Shown piece after piece: positions 1 through 6,668 of a stretch of DNA of 8,587 bases. Under the pieces are notes generated by a model. The model saw only the letters and a program-made list of their open reading frames with translations, was not told the origin of the DNA and ran no database searches. Source of the DNA: an uncultured Eubacteriales bacterium (GTDB lineage Bacteria; Bacillota; Clostridia; Christensenellales; Aristaeellaceae). The stretch lies in the NCBI GenBank assembly GCA_900542395.1, contig UQNM01000087.1:1-8587 (forward strand), written 5' to 3'. Position 1 is the stretch's first letter, and each line of letters begins with the position of its first letter. A program made the translations under genes and the position numbers.

Positions 1-278
1 TGATGCGCTCTGTTAAGCATTTTAACTGCGAATTAGTATAACGTACATGCGCGGGCTCCCTTTCAAAAAGGAAGCGCACATTCGTCTGCCCGCAAATCCG
101 TATCTATTGTTCCGGTCCAAACACAGCTTACGGCACAGCCTCCTTGCCTATATTTTATCATACTTTGGCCATATTACAAATCCTATTTTCCATTTGGTCG
201 GGAGACTGCGTTTTGAAATGAACCCGCCTGGAAAGGGCCGATCCTGTCATTACTTTCCAAGCACATGAATCGCCATAC
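1..278. other. Left flank without a recognisable gene
   Basis: I see no convincing gene here. A plus-strand frame is open from the window edge to a TAA at 39-41 and could be the last dozen codons of a gene starting upstream, but the tail (ending FNCELV) is too short to identify. A 73-codon plus-strand frame at 47-268 has no ribosome binding site and no recognisable motif. The stretch is more AT-rich than the operon to the right. On the minus strand an AAGGAGG-like sequence (139-145) sits below a weak promoter-like pair (TTGTAA/TAAAAT), but no sensible reading frame follows it. Confidence 0.5.
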
Positions 279-806
279 TTGATTGCCGTACCACCCCAGC
301 CCCAAAATGTGTGTGACGGCTGTCCCTGCCAGCTCATCGTGACCTTTGATAACGGAGAGAAGCGCCGCTTCGATGTTAAACCCTATATCAAAGAAAGTTG
401 GTACGGAAACCTGAAGGATCCGGGGTACTTCAGCGCAGTATCTGTCAACGGCTATACCGTGGAGTGGCCGAAAGGACAGGATCTGTGCCCGGATGAGCTT
501 TACTGCAACAGTATATGTCCGTCGTCTTTTATAAAAAGCGTGAAATTCAATAAGTCGCTGCAACGCAGGAACATCTCAAGGCAGCCCAAAAGATGGGCTG
601 AGCGACAGCCCGTCCGAATGAAATCCCCGCGCGGGACAGGCGTTCCCGCCAAACAATCAGGCTCCCGATACCGAGCGGTCGGTACCGGGAGCCTGATTGT
701 TTTACAGCGGCCGCGGCGTCATGCCCTTTGGTGCGTTGCGGACTTCAGCGGGCGAATCGAAAAATGGGCGGAGCAAATGCGTCAGATGACAAACTGCTCC
801 ATATAG
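279..806 (+). pseudogene. DUF2442-like domain protein, probably degraded or mis-bounded
   Basis: Residues 19-37 (LIVTFDNGEKRRFDVKPYI) and 58-75 (GYTVEWPKGQDLCPDELY) match the two conserved blocks of DUF2442, a small domain of about 80 residues. DUF2442 proteins are often encoded beside DUF4160 in toxin-antitoxin-like pairs, but their function is not established. The boundaries are poor. The only in-frame start is a TTG at 279 without a Shine-Dalgarno sequence. The frame then runs about 95 residues past the domain, through the terminator hairpin at 651-702, and overlaps the 3' end of the convergent gene. An ATG at 265 in another frame would reach the domain only with a frameshift. I infer that the real gene covered about 265-540 and has lost its start and stop, or carries a sequence error. 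A small hairpin without a T-run (582-600, CAGCCCA/TGGGCTG) follows the domain. No DUF4160 partner is visible in the window. Confidence 0.5.
651..702. terminator. Bidirectional rho-independent terminator
   Basis: The arms 651-674 and 679-702 form a 24-bp stem with a single A-C mismatch (668/685) and a GCGG loop (675-678). The outer pairs are AAACAATC against GATTGTTT, so each strand ends in a T-rich run after a GC-rich core (GGCTCCCG/CGGGAGCC). It lies between the DUF2442-like region and the convergent minus-strand isomerase gene, about 80 nt past that gene's stop. It is therefore placed to stop transcription from both sides. Confidence 0.85.
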
Positions 807-1696
807 CGCTTGCTCAGGCGCAGGGAATCGAGAATCCGCTCCCGGCTTCCCTCAAACGCGCGATCCTCCACCTCGATGCAGGCGTATCCGTCATAGCCGA
901 TATCGGTCAGCGCGGAGACGTACTTGCCCCAATCCACGTCGCCGAGACCGGGCAGTTTCGGGCTCATGAAATCGAGCGGGTAGGCCATCACGCCGACCTC
1001 GCGCAGCTTTTCGGGGAAGAGCTTGATATCCTTGAAGTGGACGTGATAGATCCGATCTTTAAATTCATAGAGCGGCTTCAGATAGTCGATCTGCTGCCAG
1101 ACGAAGTGGGAGGGATCATAGTTGATGCCGAGGTTTTTGGAAGGCAGAAGCTCAAAAACCCTGCGCCAGATCGGCGGCGTGGTCATGAGATTCTGGCCTC
1201 CCGGCCACTGATCCTCGCCGAACAGCATGGGGCAGTTTTCGATGGCGATTTTTACGCCCAGCTCCTCGGCCAGCGCGATGATCGGCGGCCACACTTCCTT
1301 GACGAGCGCCAGATTCTGCTCGACGGACTTCGTCTGGTCGCGGCCGATGAACGTCGTGACCATGTTGACGCCCAGCTTGTGGCTGGCGCGGATCACATTT
1401 TTCAGATGCTCAACGACGCAGGCACGTTTTTCAAGGTTGCCGTCCAGCGTGTTGGGATAGTAGGCGAGAGAGGAAATTTCAACCTTTCTTTCCTTACAGT
1501 AATTCAGGATGTAGGCCGCCTTTTCGTCGCTCAGGCTGTCTACGTCGATGTGGCTGACGCCCGCGTAGCGGCGCTCCGCTCTGCCCTGCGGCCAGCAGGC
1601 GACCTCCACGCAGGAAAAGCCCATTTCGCTTGCCGTATCGATCATTTCTTCAAAGGTCCAGCCATCCAGAATGGCGCTGACAAAACCCAGTTTCAT
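782..1696 (-). CDS. Sugar phosphate isomerase/epimerase family protein (AP-endonuclease-2-like TIM barrel)
   Basis: This 304-residue protein has the pattern of the xylose-isomerase-like TIM barrel family (IolE, IolI, tagatose/psicose epimerase relatives). These cytoplasmic enzymes isomerise, epimerise or dehydrate sugars and polyols using a divalent metal. Candidate metal ligands fall in the usual order: E153 (AIENCP), D194 and H197 (INYDPSH), H218/H220 (HVHFKD), and E275 or E277 (CIEVED). The length is normal for the family. The ATG at 1694-1696 follows a strong AAGGAGGA at about 1705-1712, and an extended -10 promoter lies further upstream. The gene is divergent from the sugar transport operon, sharing its roughly 320-bp control region, and it ends before the bidirectional terminator at 651-702. 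The pairing suggests that it acts on the imported sugar or a derivative. The exact reaction cannot be assigned; a hydroxypyruvate isomerase-like or 3-oxo-sugar lyase role is also possible. Confidence 0.9.
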   Translation of the reverse strand: MKLGFVSAILDGWTFEEMIDTASEMGFSCVEVACWPQGRAERRYAGVSHIDVDSLSDEKAAYILNYCKERKVEISSLAYYPNTLDGNLEKRACVVEHLKNVIRASHKLGVNMVTTFIGRDQTKSVEQNLALVKEVWPPIIALAEELGVKIAIENCPMLFGEDQWPGGQNLMTTPPIWRRVFELLPSKNLGINYDPSHFVWQQIDYLKPLYEFKDRIYHVHFKDIKLFPEKLREVGVMAYPLDFMSPKLPGLGDVDWGKYVSALTDIGYDGYACIEVEDRAFEGSRERILDSLRLSKRYMEQFVI

Positions 1697-1758
1697 CGCA
1701 TGATTCCTCCTTGTTTTTCTAAATGGCGAACGCTTTTTTGCGCGCCGATGCTGCGAAT

Positions 1759-1767
1759 ATTATAGCA
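1759..1767 (-). promoter_or_regulatory. Extended -10 promoter of the minus-strand isomerase gene
   Basis: Read on the minus strand, the sequence is TGCTATAAT: a perfect TATAAT (1759-1764) preceded by TGC, an extended -10 element. The -35 region at normal spacing is weak (TTTCAT), as is common for extended -10 promoters. Transcription would start near 1752, leaving a leader of about 55 nt that contains the AAGGAGGA ribosome binding site. No clear operator palindrome overlaps it. Confidence 0.7.
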
Positions 1768-1911
1768 TGCGGATGCGTAAAATGAAACAGATAATGAAAA
1801 GAACGCACGAAATTTGACTGAATATAATTGGAATGTGTACAAAAACAAAACGAAGGGGGAACCGGAAACGTAAAAAAACTATGCAAAACTGTGAAAATGA
1901 AGCAGTTTGAA
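1768..1911. promoter_or_regulatory. AT-rich spacer between the divergent promoters
   Basis: This stretch separates the two divergent promoters and is clearly more A/T-rich than the flanking genes. It is the natural place for a shared regulator to bind. I found no convincing palindromic operator or catabolite-repression (cre) site by eye. No regulator gene is encoded in the window, so whatever controls the locus is encoded elsewhere. Confidence 0.4.
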
Positions 1912-1940
1912 TTGACATGGAAATCAGCCCGTGCTAAAAT
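1912..1940 (+). promoter_or_regulatory. Sigma-A promoter of the sugar transport operon
   Basis: A perfect -35 hexamer TTGACA (1912-1917) is followed after exactly 17 nt by TAAAAT (1935-1940), with TGC just before it as an extended -10. This is close to the sigma-A/sigma-70 consensus. An A-rich stretch just upstream (about 1840-1905) could act as an UP element. Transcription would begin near 1947, giving a leader of about 70 nt before the binding-protein ATG at 2019. No operator overlapping the promoter could be identified by eye. Confidence 0.85.
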
Positions 1941-1988
1941 ATGGACAACAGGACGCGGAGAGAACGAAATCCATCCCGCGCCTAAAAT

Positions 1989-2000
1989 GAAAGATCTTTC
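1989..2000. promoter_or_regulatory. 12-bp perfect palindrome upstream of the ribosome binding site
   Basis: GAAAGATCTTTC is a perfect 12-bp palindrome within the leader of the binding-protein gene, ending four bases before the AGGAGG ribosome binding site (2004-2009). It could be an operator half-site pair or a weak RNA stem, or it could be chance. No function is claimed. Confidence 0.3.
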
Positions 2001-2018
2001 TTGAGGAGGAAGAACGGT

Positions 2019-2954
2019 ATGAAAAAGATTTTGGCTGTGGTTCTTGCGCTGGTGCTGTGCATGGCGCTGTGCGCCGTGGGTTCTGCGGCGGACAAGTACA
2101 AGGTCGGCATTCTCGCGCCTGCCGTTACGCACGGCTGGGTTGCGGGCGTCGCCTATAACGCCGAGCAGGAATGCCTCGCCTTGGCGGACGAAGTGGACTA
2201 CAAGCTCTATACCTCGAACAACGCCGAGGAAATGACCACCCAACTGGACGATCTCATGACCTGGGGCGCTCAGGCGATCGTTGCGTTCCCGCAGTGGGAA
2301 GGCATGGAAGTGCCGATTCAGAACGCGATTGATTCCGGTATCACGGTCGTGAACTTCGATATCGTCATCGACGCGGACGGCGTGTATCGCGTGACCGGCG
2401 ACAACGAGGGCATGGGCGTTGAGTCCGCCAAGTACATCGTCGAGAAGATCGGCACCACCGGCACCGTCGTGGCGCTTCCGGTTCCGACCAGCGGCAGCGT
2501 TTCCGAGCTGCGCATGAAGGGCTTCACCGACACGATCAAGGAGATCGCGCCGGAAATGAACGTGATCGAGTACGCGACCGCTTTCACCCGTGAAGACGGC
2601 CTGAAGGATTTCACCGATATCCTCGCGGCGAACAAGCAGATCGACGCGGTTTACAGCCTGGATGACGAAACCTCCATCGGCGTGCTTCAGGCGATCGAAG
2701 ACGCCGGCCGCACCGATATCAAGGTCATCACCGGCGGCGGCGGATGCCAGGAATACTTCAAGATCATCAAGGAGCACGAAGACATCAACATCTGCTCCGC
2801 ACTGTACAGCCCGCTGATGGTGCGCGAGGCCGTGGATATGGCGGTTTCCGTGCTGAAGGGCGAAAAGGTTGATCCGGTTCTGGTTATCCCGACGACGATC
2901 GTGGATCGCAGCAACGTGGACGAATACATCGATCCGAACAACACCGTGTATTGA
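2019..2954 (+). CDS. Sugar ABC transporter substrate-binding protein (RbsB-like, Peripla_BP_4)
   Basis: This 311-residue exported protein captures the transported sugar and delivers it to the permease. The N-terminus is a classic signal peptide: MKKI, a hydrophobic core at about residues 4-19, then GSAAD with signal peptidase I-type cleavage near 23/24. Cysteines at 14 and 18 are not in a proper lipobox. The mature part has the type I periplasmic binding fold of the ribose/galactose-binding family: an opening strand YKVGILAP, a first domain with GAQAIVAFPQ (residues 83-92), ITVVNFDI (108-115) and GDNEGMG (127-133), and a second domain with DAVYSLDDETSIGVLQA and KVITGGGG. I chose the ATG at 2019, nine bases after AGGAGG, over the in-frame TTG at 2001. 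It is the first gene of the operon, with its own strong promoter, and is followed by a hairpin likely to raise its expression over the next genes. The ligand cannot be predicted. Confidence 0.92.
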   Translation: MKKILAVVLALVLCMALCAVGSAADKYKVGILAPAVTHGWVAGVAYNAEQECLALADEVDYKLYTSNNAEEMTTQLDDLMTWGAQAIVAFPQWEGMEVPIQNAIDSGITVVNFDIVIDADGVYRVTGDNEGMGVESAKYIVEKIGTTGTVVALPVPTSGSVSELRMKGFTDTIKEIAPEMNVIEYATAFTREDGLKDFTDILAANKQIDAVYSLDDETSIGVLQAIEDAGRTDIKVITGGGGCQEYFKIIKEHEDINICSALYSPLMVREAVDMAVSVLKGEKVDPVLVIPTTIVDRSNVDEYIDPNNTVY

Positions 2955-2999
2955 TGGAATTTCTTCGCCGTGACCGCCCTGCGGCGGCAGCGGGGAACG

Positions 3000-3028
3000 G
3001 GGCTATGGCGTGAGCCATAGCCCATTTT
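3000..3028 (+). terminator. Intra-operon hairpin, probable partial terminator
   Basis: The arms 3000-3009 (GGGCTATGGC) and 3014-3023 (GCCATAGCCC) pair perfectly over 10 bp. The loop GTGA is a stable GNRA tetraloop, and ATTTTC follows. It lies between the binding-protein and ATPase genes. The short T-run suggests leaky termination. Hairpins at this position commonly yield more binding-protein mRNA than transporter mRNA, either by attenuation or by blocking 3' exonucleases. Confidence 0.75.
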
Positions 3029-3053
3029 CATATCCAAAAGCGGGGGGACAACC

Positions 3054-4532
3054 ATGAAACTGAAAATGGACGGAATCTGCAAATCGTTCGGTTCCAACGA
3101 AGTGCTCAAATCCGTGGGCTTTCAGCTGAGCGAGGGCGAAATCTGCGCGCTGCTTGGCGAAAACGGCGCGGGAAAATCGACGCTGATGAATATTCTGGGC
3201 GGCGTTTTGCAGCCGGACTCGGGCGAGATTCTGCTGGATGGGCAGAAAAGGAAATTCGATTCGCCGGCGCAGTCGCTGGATGCGGGCATCGCGTTTATCC
3301 ATCAGGAGCTGAACCTCATCAATGATCTGCCGATTTACGAAAACATGTTTATCGGGCGTGAACTGAAAAAGAAGAACGGTCTTCTGGATCACAAACGGAT
3401 GATCGAGGAGACGCGCCGCGTTTTTGAACGCATGGGGCTGACGCTCGATCCCAAAGAGATGGTGCGCAATCTGGATGCGTCGTACAAGCAGATTGTGGAA
3501 ATCAGCCGCGCGCTGCTGATGAACGCGAAGATGATCATCATGGACGAGCCGACGACGTCACTGACCGATCCGGAAATCGAAAAGGTGTTCGCCATCCTGC
3601 GTCAGCTGCGGGAACAGAAGGTGGGCATCGTCTTTATCTCGCATAAGCTGCGGGAGGTTATGGAAATCTGCGACAGCTACACGGTTCTGCGCGACGGCGT
3701 GATGGTTGCCAGCGGAAGCGTGAAGGATGTGACCACGTCCGATTTGGCGCGCTTCATGGTCGGCCATGACGTTCGCACGGAAAAGCTCGGCACCGGCGCG
3801 CAGCGGGGCGAGGAGCGGCTGAGCCTGCACGGCGTGACGCAGGAGCCGTATTTCCGGAATGTGGATCTGACGGCGTATGCGGGCGAGGTTTTGGGCGTTA
3901 CGGGTCTGCTCGGAGACGGCAGAAGCGAGCTGTTTTCCGCGGTTTTCGGCGCGGAAACCATCAGCGCGGGGGAAATCAGGCTCTGCGGAAACCCCGTGCG
4001 CATCACGTCCACCTGGCAGGCCAAGCAGCTTGGCCTCGCGTATGTGCCGCGCAACCGCAAGGAGAACGGCATCATCAAGGATATGTCGATCCTTGAAAAC
4101 GGAACGATCATTTCATGGCGCGAGCTGATGCGCCATGGCCTGCTCGACCACGCGCGGCAGCGGGCGCAGTTTGAGCGGGAGAAAGCGGCGCTGCACATCA
4201 AGATGGGCAAAGAGAGCGACTCGATCACCAGCCTGTCCGGCGGCAACCAGCAGAAGGTCGTGCTGGCCAAATGGCTGAGCTGCAAGCCGAAGGTGCTCAT
4301 TTTGGATAACCCGACGCAGGGCGTTGACGTGGGCGCGAAGGAAGAAATCTACGACATCATTCTCAAGCTGGCGAAGGAGGGGGTCGCGGTGATCGTGCTT
4401 TCCTCCGAAGCGCAGGAAGTGATCCGCGTCTGCGACCGCGCGCTGGTGATGTATCACGGCGCAATCGTCGGCGAAGTGCGCGGAGAAACGATGACGGAGC
4501 ATGAAATCATGCGGCTGGCAACCGGCGGCTGA
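3054..4532 (+). CDS. Sugar ABC transporter ATP-binding protein (RbsA/MglA-like, two ABC domains)
   Basis: This 492-residue protein has two tandem ABC domains, the architecture of ribose/galactose-type (CUT2) importer ATPases. It powers import through the permease encoded next. Domain 1 has Walker A GENGAGKST (35-43), Q-loop Q84, Walker B MIIMDEP (160-166) and switch H197, but a degenerate signature (LDASYKQ, 140-146). Domain 2 has an intact signature LSGGNQQ (394-400), a non-canonical P-loop (GLLGDGRSE, 284-292), and Walker B VLILDNP with Asn419 where the catalytic Glu is expected. A degenerate second P-loop is normal in the RbsA family. Together this predicts one complete ATP site, made by Walker A/B of domain 1 and the signature of domain 2. 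The ATG at 3054 follows a run of six G (3042-3047), a less typical ribosome binding site than those of its neighbours. The permease gene starts 25 nt after the stop. Confidence 0.93.
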   Translation: MKLKMDGICKSFGSNEVLKSVGFQLSEGEICALLGENGAGKSTLMNILGGVLQPDSGEILLDGQKRKFDSPAQSLDAGIAFIHQELNLINDLPIYENMFIGRELKKKNGLLDHKRMIEETRRVFERMGLTLDPKEMVRNLDASYKQIVEISRALLMNAKMIIMDEPTTSLTDPEIEKVFAILRQLREQKVGIVFISHKLREVMEICDSYTVLRDGVMVASGSVKDVTTSDLARFMVGHDVRTEKLGTGAQRGEERLSLHGVTQEPYFRNVDLTAYAGEVLGVTGLLGDGRSELFSAVFGAETISAGEIRLCGNPVRITSTWQAKQLGLAYVPRNRKENGIIKDMSILENGTIISWRELMRHGLLDHARQRAQFEREKAALHIKMGKESDSITSLSGGNQQKVVLAKWLSCKPKVLILDNPTQGVDVGAKEEIYDIILKLAKEGVAVIVLSSEAQEVIRVCDRALVMYHGAIVGEVRGETMTEHEIMRLATGG

Positions 4533-4557
4533 TGCGGATAAAGGAGAAAAAACGACT

Positions 4558-5596
4558 ATGGAAAAGACCAACAAAAAAGGTTTTCTGGCGTGGTTCGCCG
4601 ATAACTGGAAGCGGAAACCGCTGTTTTCTACGGGAATCGCGCTTCTGGTGATGGTGATTTTGCAAATTATCGCGCTGGGGTTCGATTATGCGTCCTTCGG
4701 CGAGTGGTTTGCGGCGTTTTCCCGAAACTGGATCAACATCCTGCGCAACAACGCGGGCGTGGGCATCATCGCGCTGGGCATGACGTTCGTCATCATTTCG
4801 GGCGGCATTGATCTGGCGGTCGGCTCGACGATGGTGGCGATCGGCGCGGTCGTCATGTCGCTGATCGACGGCGGCCCCGCCGGTCTGCTGGCCGGTCTGG
4901 GTATCACCGGTATTCCGGCGTATATCATCGCCATCGCCATCGGTATTCTGCTCGGCGTGCTGCTGGGCGAATGCACGGGCGTTCTGGTTGCGCATTTCGG
5001 CATGCCGCCGTTCATCGCGACGCTCGGCATGATGAAGATCTGCCGCAGCGTGACGCAGCAGTGCATGCAGAAAGCGTCGCCCACCGTGCCCAAAGCGTTT
5101 TTGAAGATTGCCAACGCGCGCATCGGCGGCGAGATCATCCTGCCGATCCTGTACTGGCTCGCGCTGGCGGTGATCCTGCACGTGGTCAGCAAGCATACGG
5201 CGTTTGGCCGTCAGGTGTTCGCCATCGGCTCGAACGAACGCACCAGCAAACTCAGCGGCGTGAACGTGCGCGCGGTCAAGCGCCGCGTCTACGCGCTGAT
5301 GGGCGCGCTGGTCGCGGTGACAGGCGGCATCACAGATTGCCCGTATCGGCAGCATGGACTACGCCAACGCGGGCAGCGGATACGAAATGGACGCGATTGC
5401 GGCGGTCATCATCGGCGGCACGAGCATGAGCGGCGGACGCGGCTCGGTGATCGGTTCCGTGCTGGGTATGCTGATTCTGGCCGTGATGAACAACCTGCTG
5501 AACCTCATCGGCGTGCCTCCGTTCCTGCGCGAGGCGTTCAAGGGCATCATCGTCATTGGCGCCGTGCTGCTGCAAAAGAAGGAAAAGGCGAGCTAA
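4558..5596 (+). pseudogene. Sugar ABC transporter permease (RbsC-like), frameshifted
   Basis: This is an integral-membrane subunit of the CUT2/ribose transporter family (BPD_transp_2). The first 259 codons (4558-5334) encode several hydrophobic segments and the family motifs GMTFVIISGGIDLAVGS (74-90) and AIGSNERTSKLSGVNV (222-237). Near 5335-5338 the reading frame changes. The homologous continuation (ARIGSMDYANAGSGYE, AVIIGGTSMSGG, NNLLNLIGV) lies in the next frame and ends at TAA 5594-5596. By family alignment from memory, a two-base loss is the simplest explanation; a one-base insertion is also possible. No slippery heptamer is present, so a programmed shift is unlikely. The downstream frame shows no further damage, which argues for a recent mutation or a sequence error. 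If real, translation would continue in the original frame without a stop into the next gene. The ATG at 4558 follows AAGGAG (4541-4546). Restored, the protein would have about 345 residues, normal for the family. Confidence 0.88.
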
Positions 5597-5610
5597 GGGA
5601 GGAAAAAGAC

Positions 5611-6651
5611 ATGTTTCATATCGGTATCATTGGCTGCGGCAAAATTGCGCAGGTTCGTCACATTCCCGAATATGCCGACAACCCCGACGCGCAGCTCACC
5701 GCGTTTTATGATTTGAATGCGGCGCGCGCGCAGGAGCTGGCGGAGCGTTACGGCGGAAAGGCCTACGACAGTGTGGAAGCTCTGCTGGCCGACCCGAACG
5801 TGGACGCGGTGAGCGTCTGCTCGGCGAACGCCAGCCACGCGCAGATTGCGGTTGCGGCGCTGGAGGCGGGCAAGCATGTGCTGTGCGAAAAGCCGATGGC
5901 GACGACGCTGGCGGATTGCGAGCGCATGGTCGAGGCGGCGAAGAAGAGCGGCAAAAAGCTGATGATCGACCAGAATCAGCGCCTGGCCGGCGCGCACGTC
6001 AAGGCGCGCGAATTGATCGAGCAGGGCGAAATCGGCAGCGTCATCACGTTTGCGACGGCCTTCCGCCACGGCGGCCCCGAAACGTGGAGCATTGATCCGG
6101 GTCAGAGCACGTGGTTCTTTGACAAGAAGCGTGCCGCGATGGGCGCGATGGCGGATCTGGGCGTGCATAAAACGGATCTCATCCAGTATTTGATCGGGCA
6201 GACGGTTGAAGAGGTGGAAGCGCAGCTCTGCACGCTCGATAAGAAATTTTCCGACGGCAGCCCCATCACGGTGGACGACAACGCCTTCTGCATCTATCGC
6301 ATGGACGGCGGCGCGGTCGGCACGATGACCGCTTCGTGGACGAATTACGGCCCGGAGGATAATTCCACGGTCATCAACGGCACGAAGGGCGTGCTGCGCA
6401 TCTATGACGATCCGGCACACACGCTCATTTTGGAAAAGAAGGACGGCGCTCGCGTCTGCTACGATGTGGACGCCATCCAGACCAACGACAACCAGACCAA
6501 ATCCGGCGTGATCGACCTGTTTGTGGAAAGCCTGAAGAATCCCGCCGTGCAGGGCATCGATGCGCAGAGCGTATTGACGGCGATGCGCGCGGTTTTCGCG
6601 GCGATTGAATCCTCCGAAACGGGGCGCAGGGTGAAAACGAGCGAAATTTGA
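5611..6651 (+). CDS. Gfo/Idh/MocA family NAD(P)-dependent oxidoreductase (first copy)
   Basis: This 346-residue cytoplasmic dehydrogenase belongs to the family of glucose-fructose oxidoreductase, inositol 2-dehydrogenase and 3-oxo-sugar-forming enzymes. The N-terminal Rossmann fold shows GIIGCGKIA (5-13), the dinucleotide-binding GxGxxA. An acidic residue (D34, AFYDLN) after the second strand favours NAD. The family's catalytic lysine is K94 in CEKPMA (92-97). The C-terminal domain carries DLGVHKTD (182-189), with H186 the likely catalytic partner. The ATG at 5611 is well supported by GGGAGG at 5597-5602; the longer frame open from the permease is not the natural start. It begins 14 nt after the permease stop and is followed closely by an isomerase gene, which suggests consecutive steps on one imported substrate. 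The substrate is unknown; inositol or a C3-oxidised sugar are candidates. All key residues are intact. Confidence 0.93.
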   Translation: MFHIGIIGCGKIAQVRHIPEYADNPDAQLTAFYDLNAARAQELAERYGGKAYDSVEALLADPNVDAVSVCSANASHAQIAVAALEAGKHVLCEKPMATTLADCERMVEAAKKSGKKLMIDQNQRLAGAHVKARELIEQGEIGSVITFATAFRHGGPETWSIDPGQSTWFFDKKRAAMGAMADLGVHKTDLIQYLIGQTVEEVEAQLCTLDKKFSDGSPITVDDNAFCIYRMDGGAVGTMTASWTNYGPEDNSTVINGTKGVLRIYDDPAHTLILEKKDGARVCYDVDAIQTNDNQTKSGVIDLFVESLKNPAVQGIDAQSVLTAMRAVFAAIESSETGRRVKTSEI

Positions 6652-6668
6652 TCGAGGAGGGACGCGGC

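Noticed and set aside
139..179. Minus-strand promoter-like pair (TTGTAA/TAAAAT, 16-nt spacing) with a downstream AAGGAGG
   Set aside because: No reading frame of meaningful length follows on the minus strand before the window edge. The -35 match is weak and the region is AT-rich, so chance is likely.
728..1765. 345-codon plus-strand frame opposite the minus-strand isomerase
   Set aside because: It is antisense to a gene with intact metal-site motifs, promoter and ribosome binding site, and its own translation shows no family motif.
1768..1911. Catabolite-repression (cre) site between the divergent promoters
   Set aside because: TGAAAATGAAGCA and GGAAACGTAAAA were considered, but neither fits the cre consensus with its central CG and symmetric ends.
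5320..5345. Programmed ribosomal frameshift in the permease gene
   Set aside because: No slippery heptamer or obvious stimulatory structure is visible at the break, and such recoding is not known for RbsC-type permeases.
4501..6651. Single 716-codon frame read as a permease-oxidoreductase fusion protein
   Set aside because: The middle part is non-homologous out-of-frame sequence. The true permease C-terminus lies in the next frame, and the oxidoreductase has its own ATG and strong ribosome binding site at 5597-5613.
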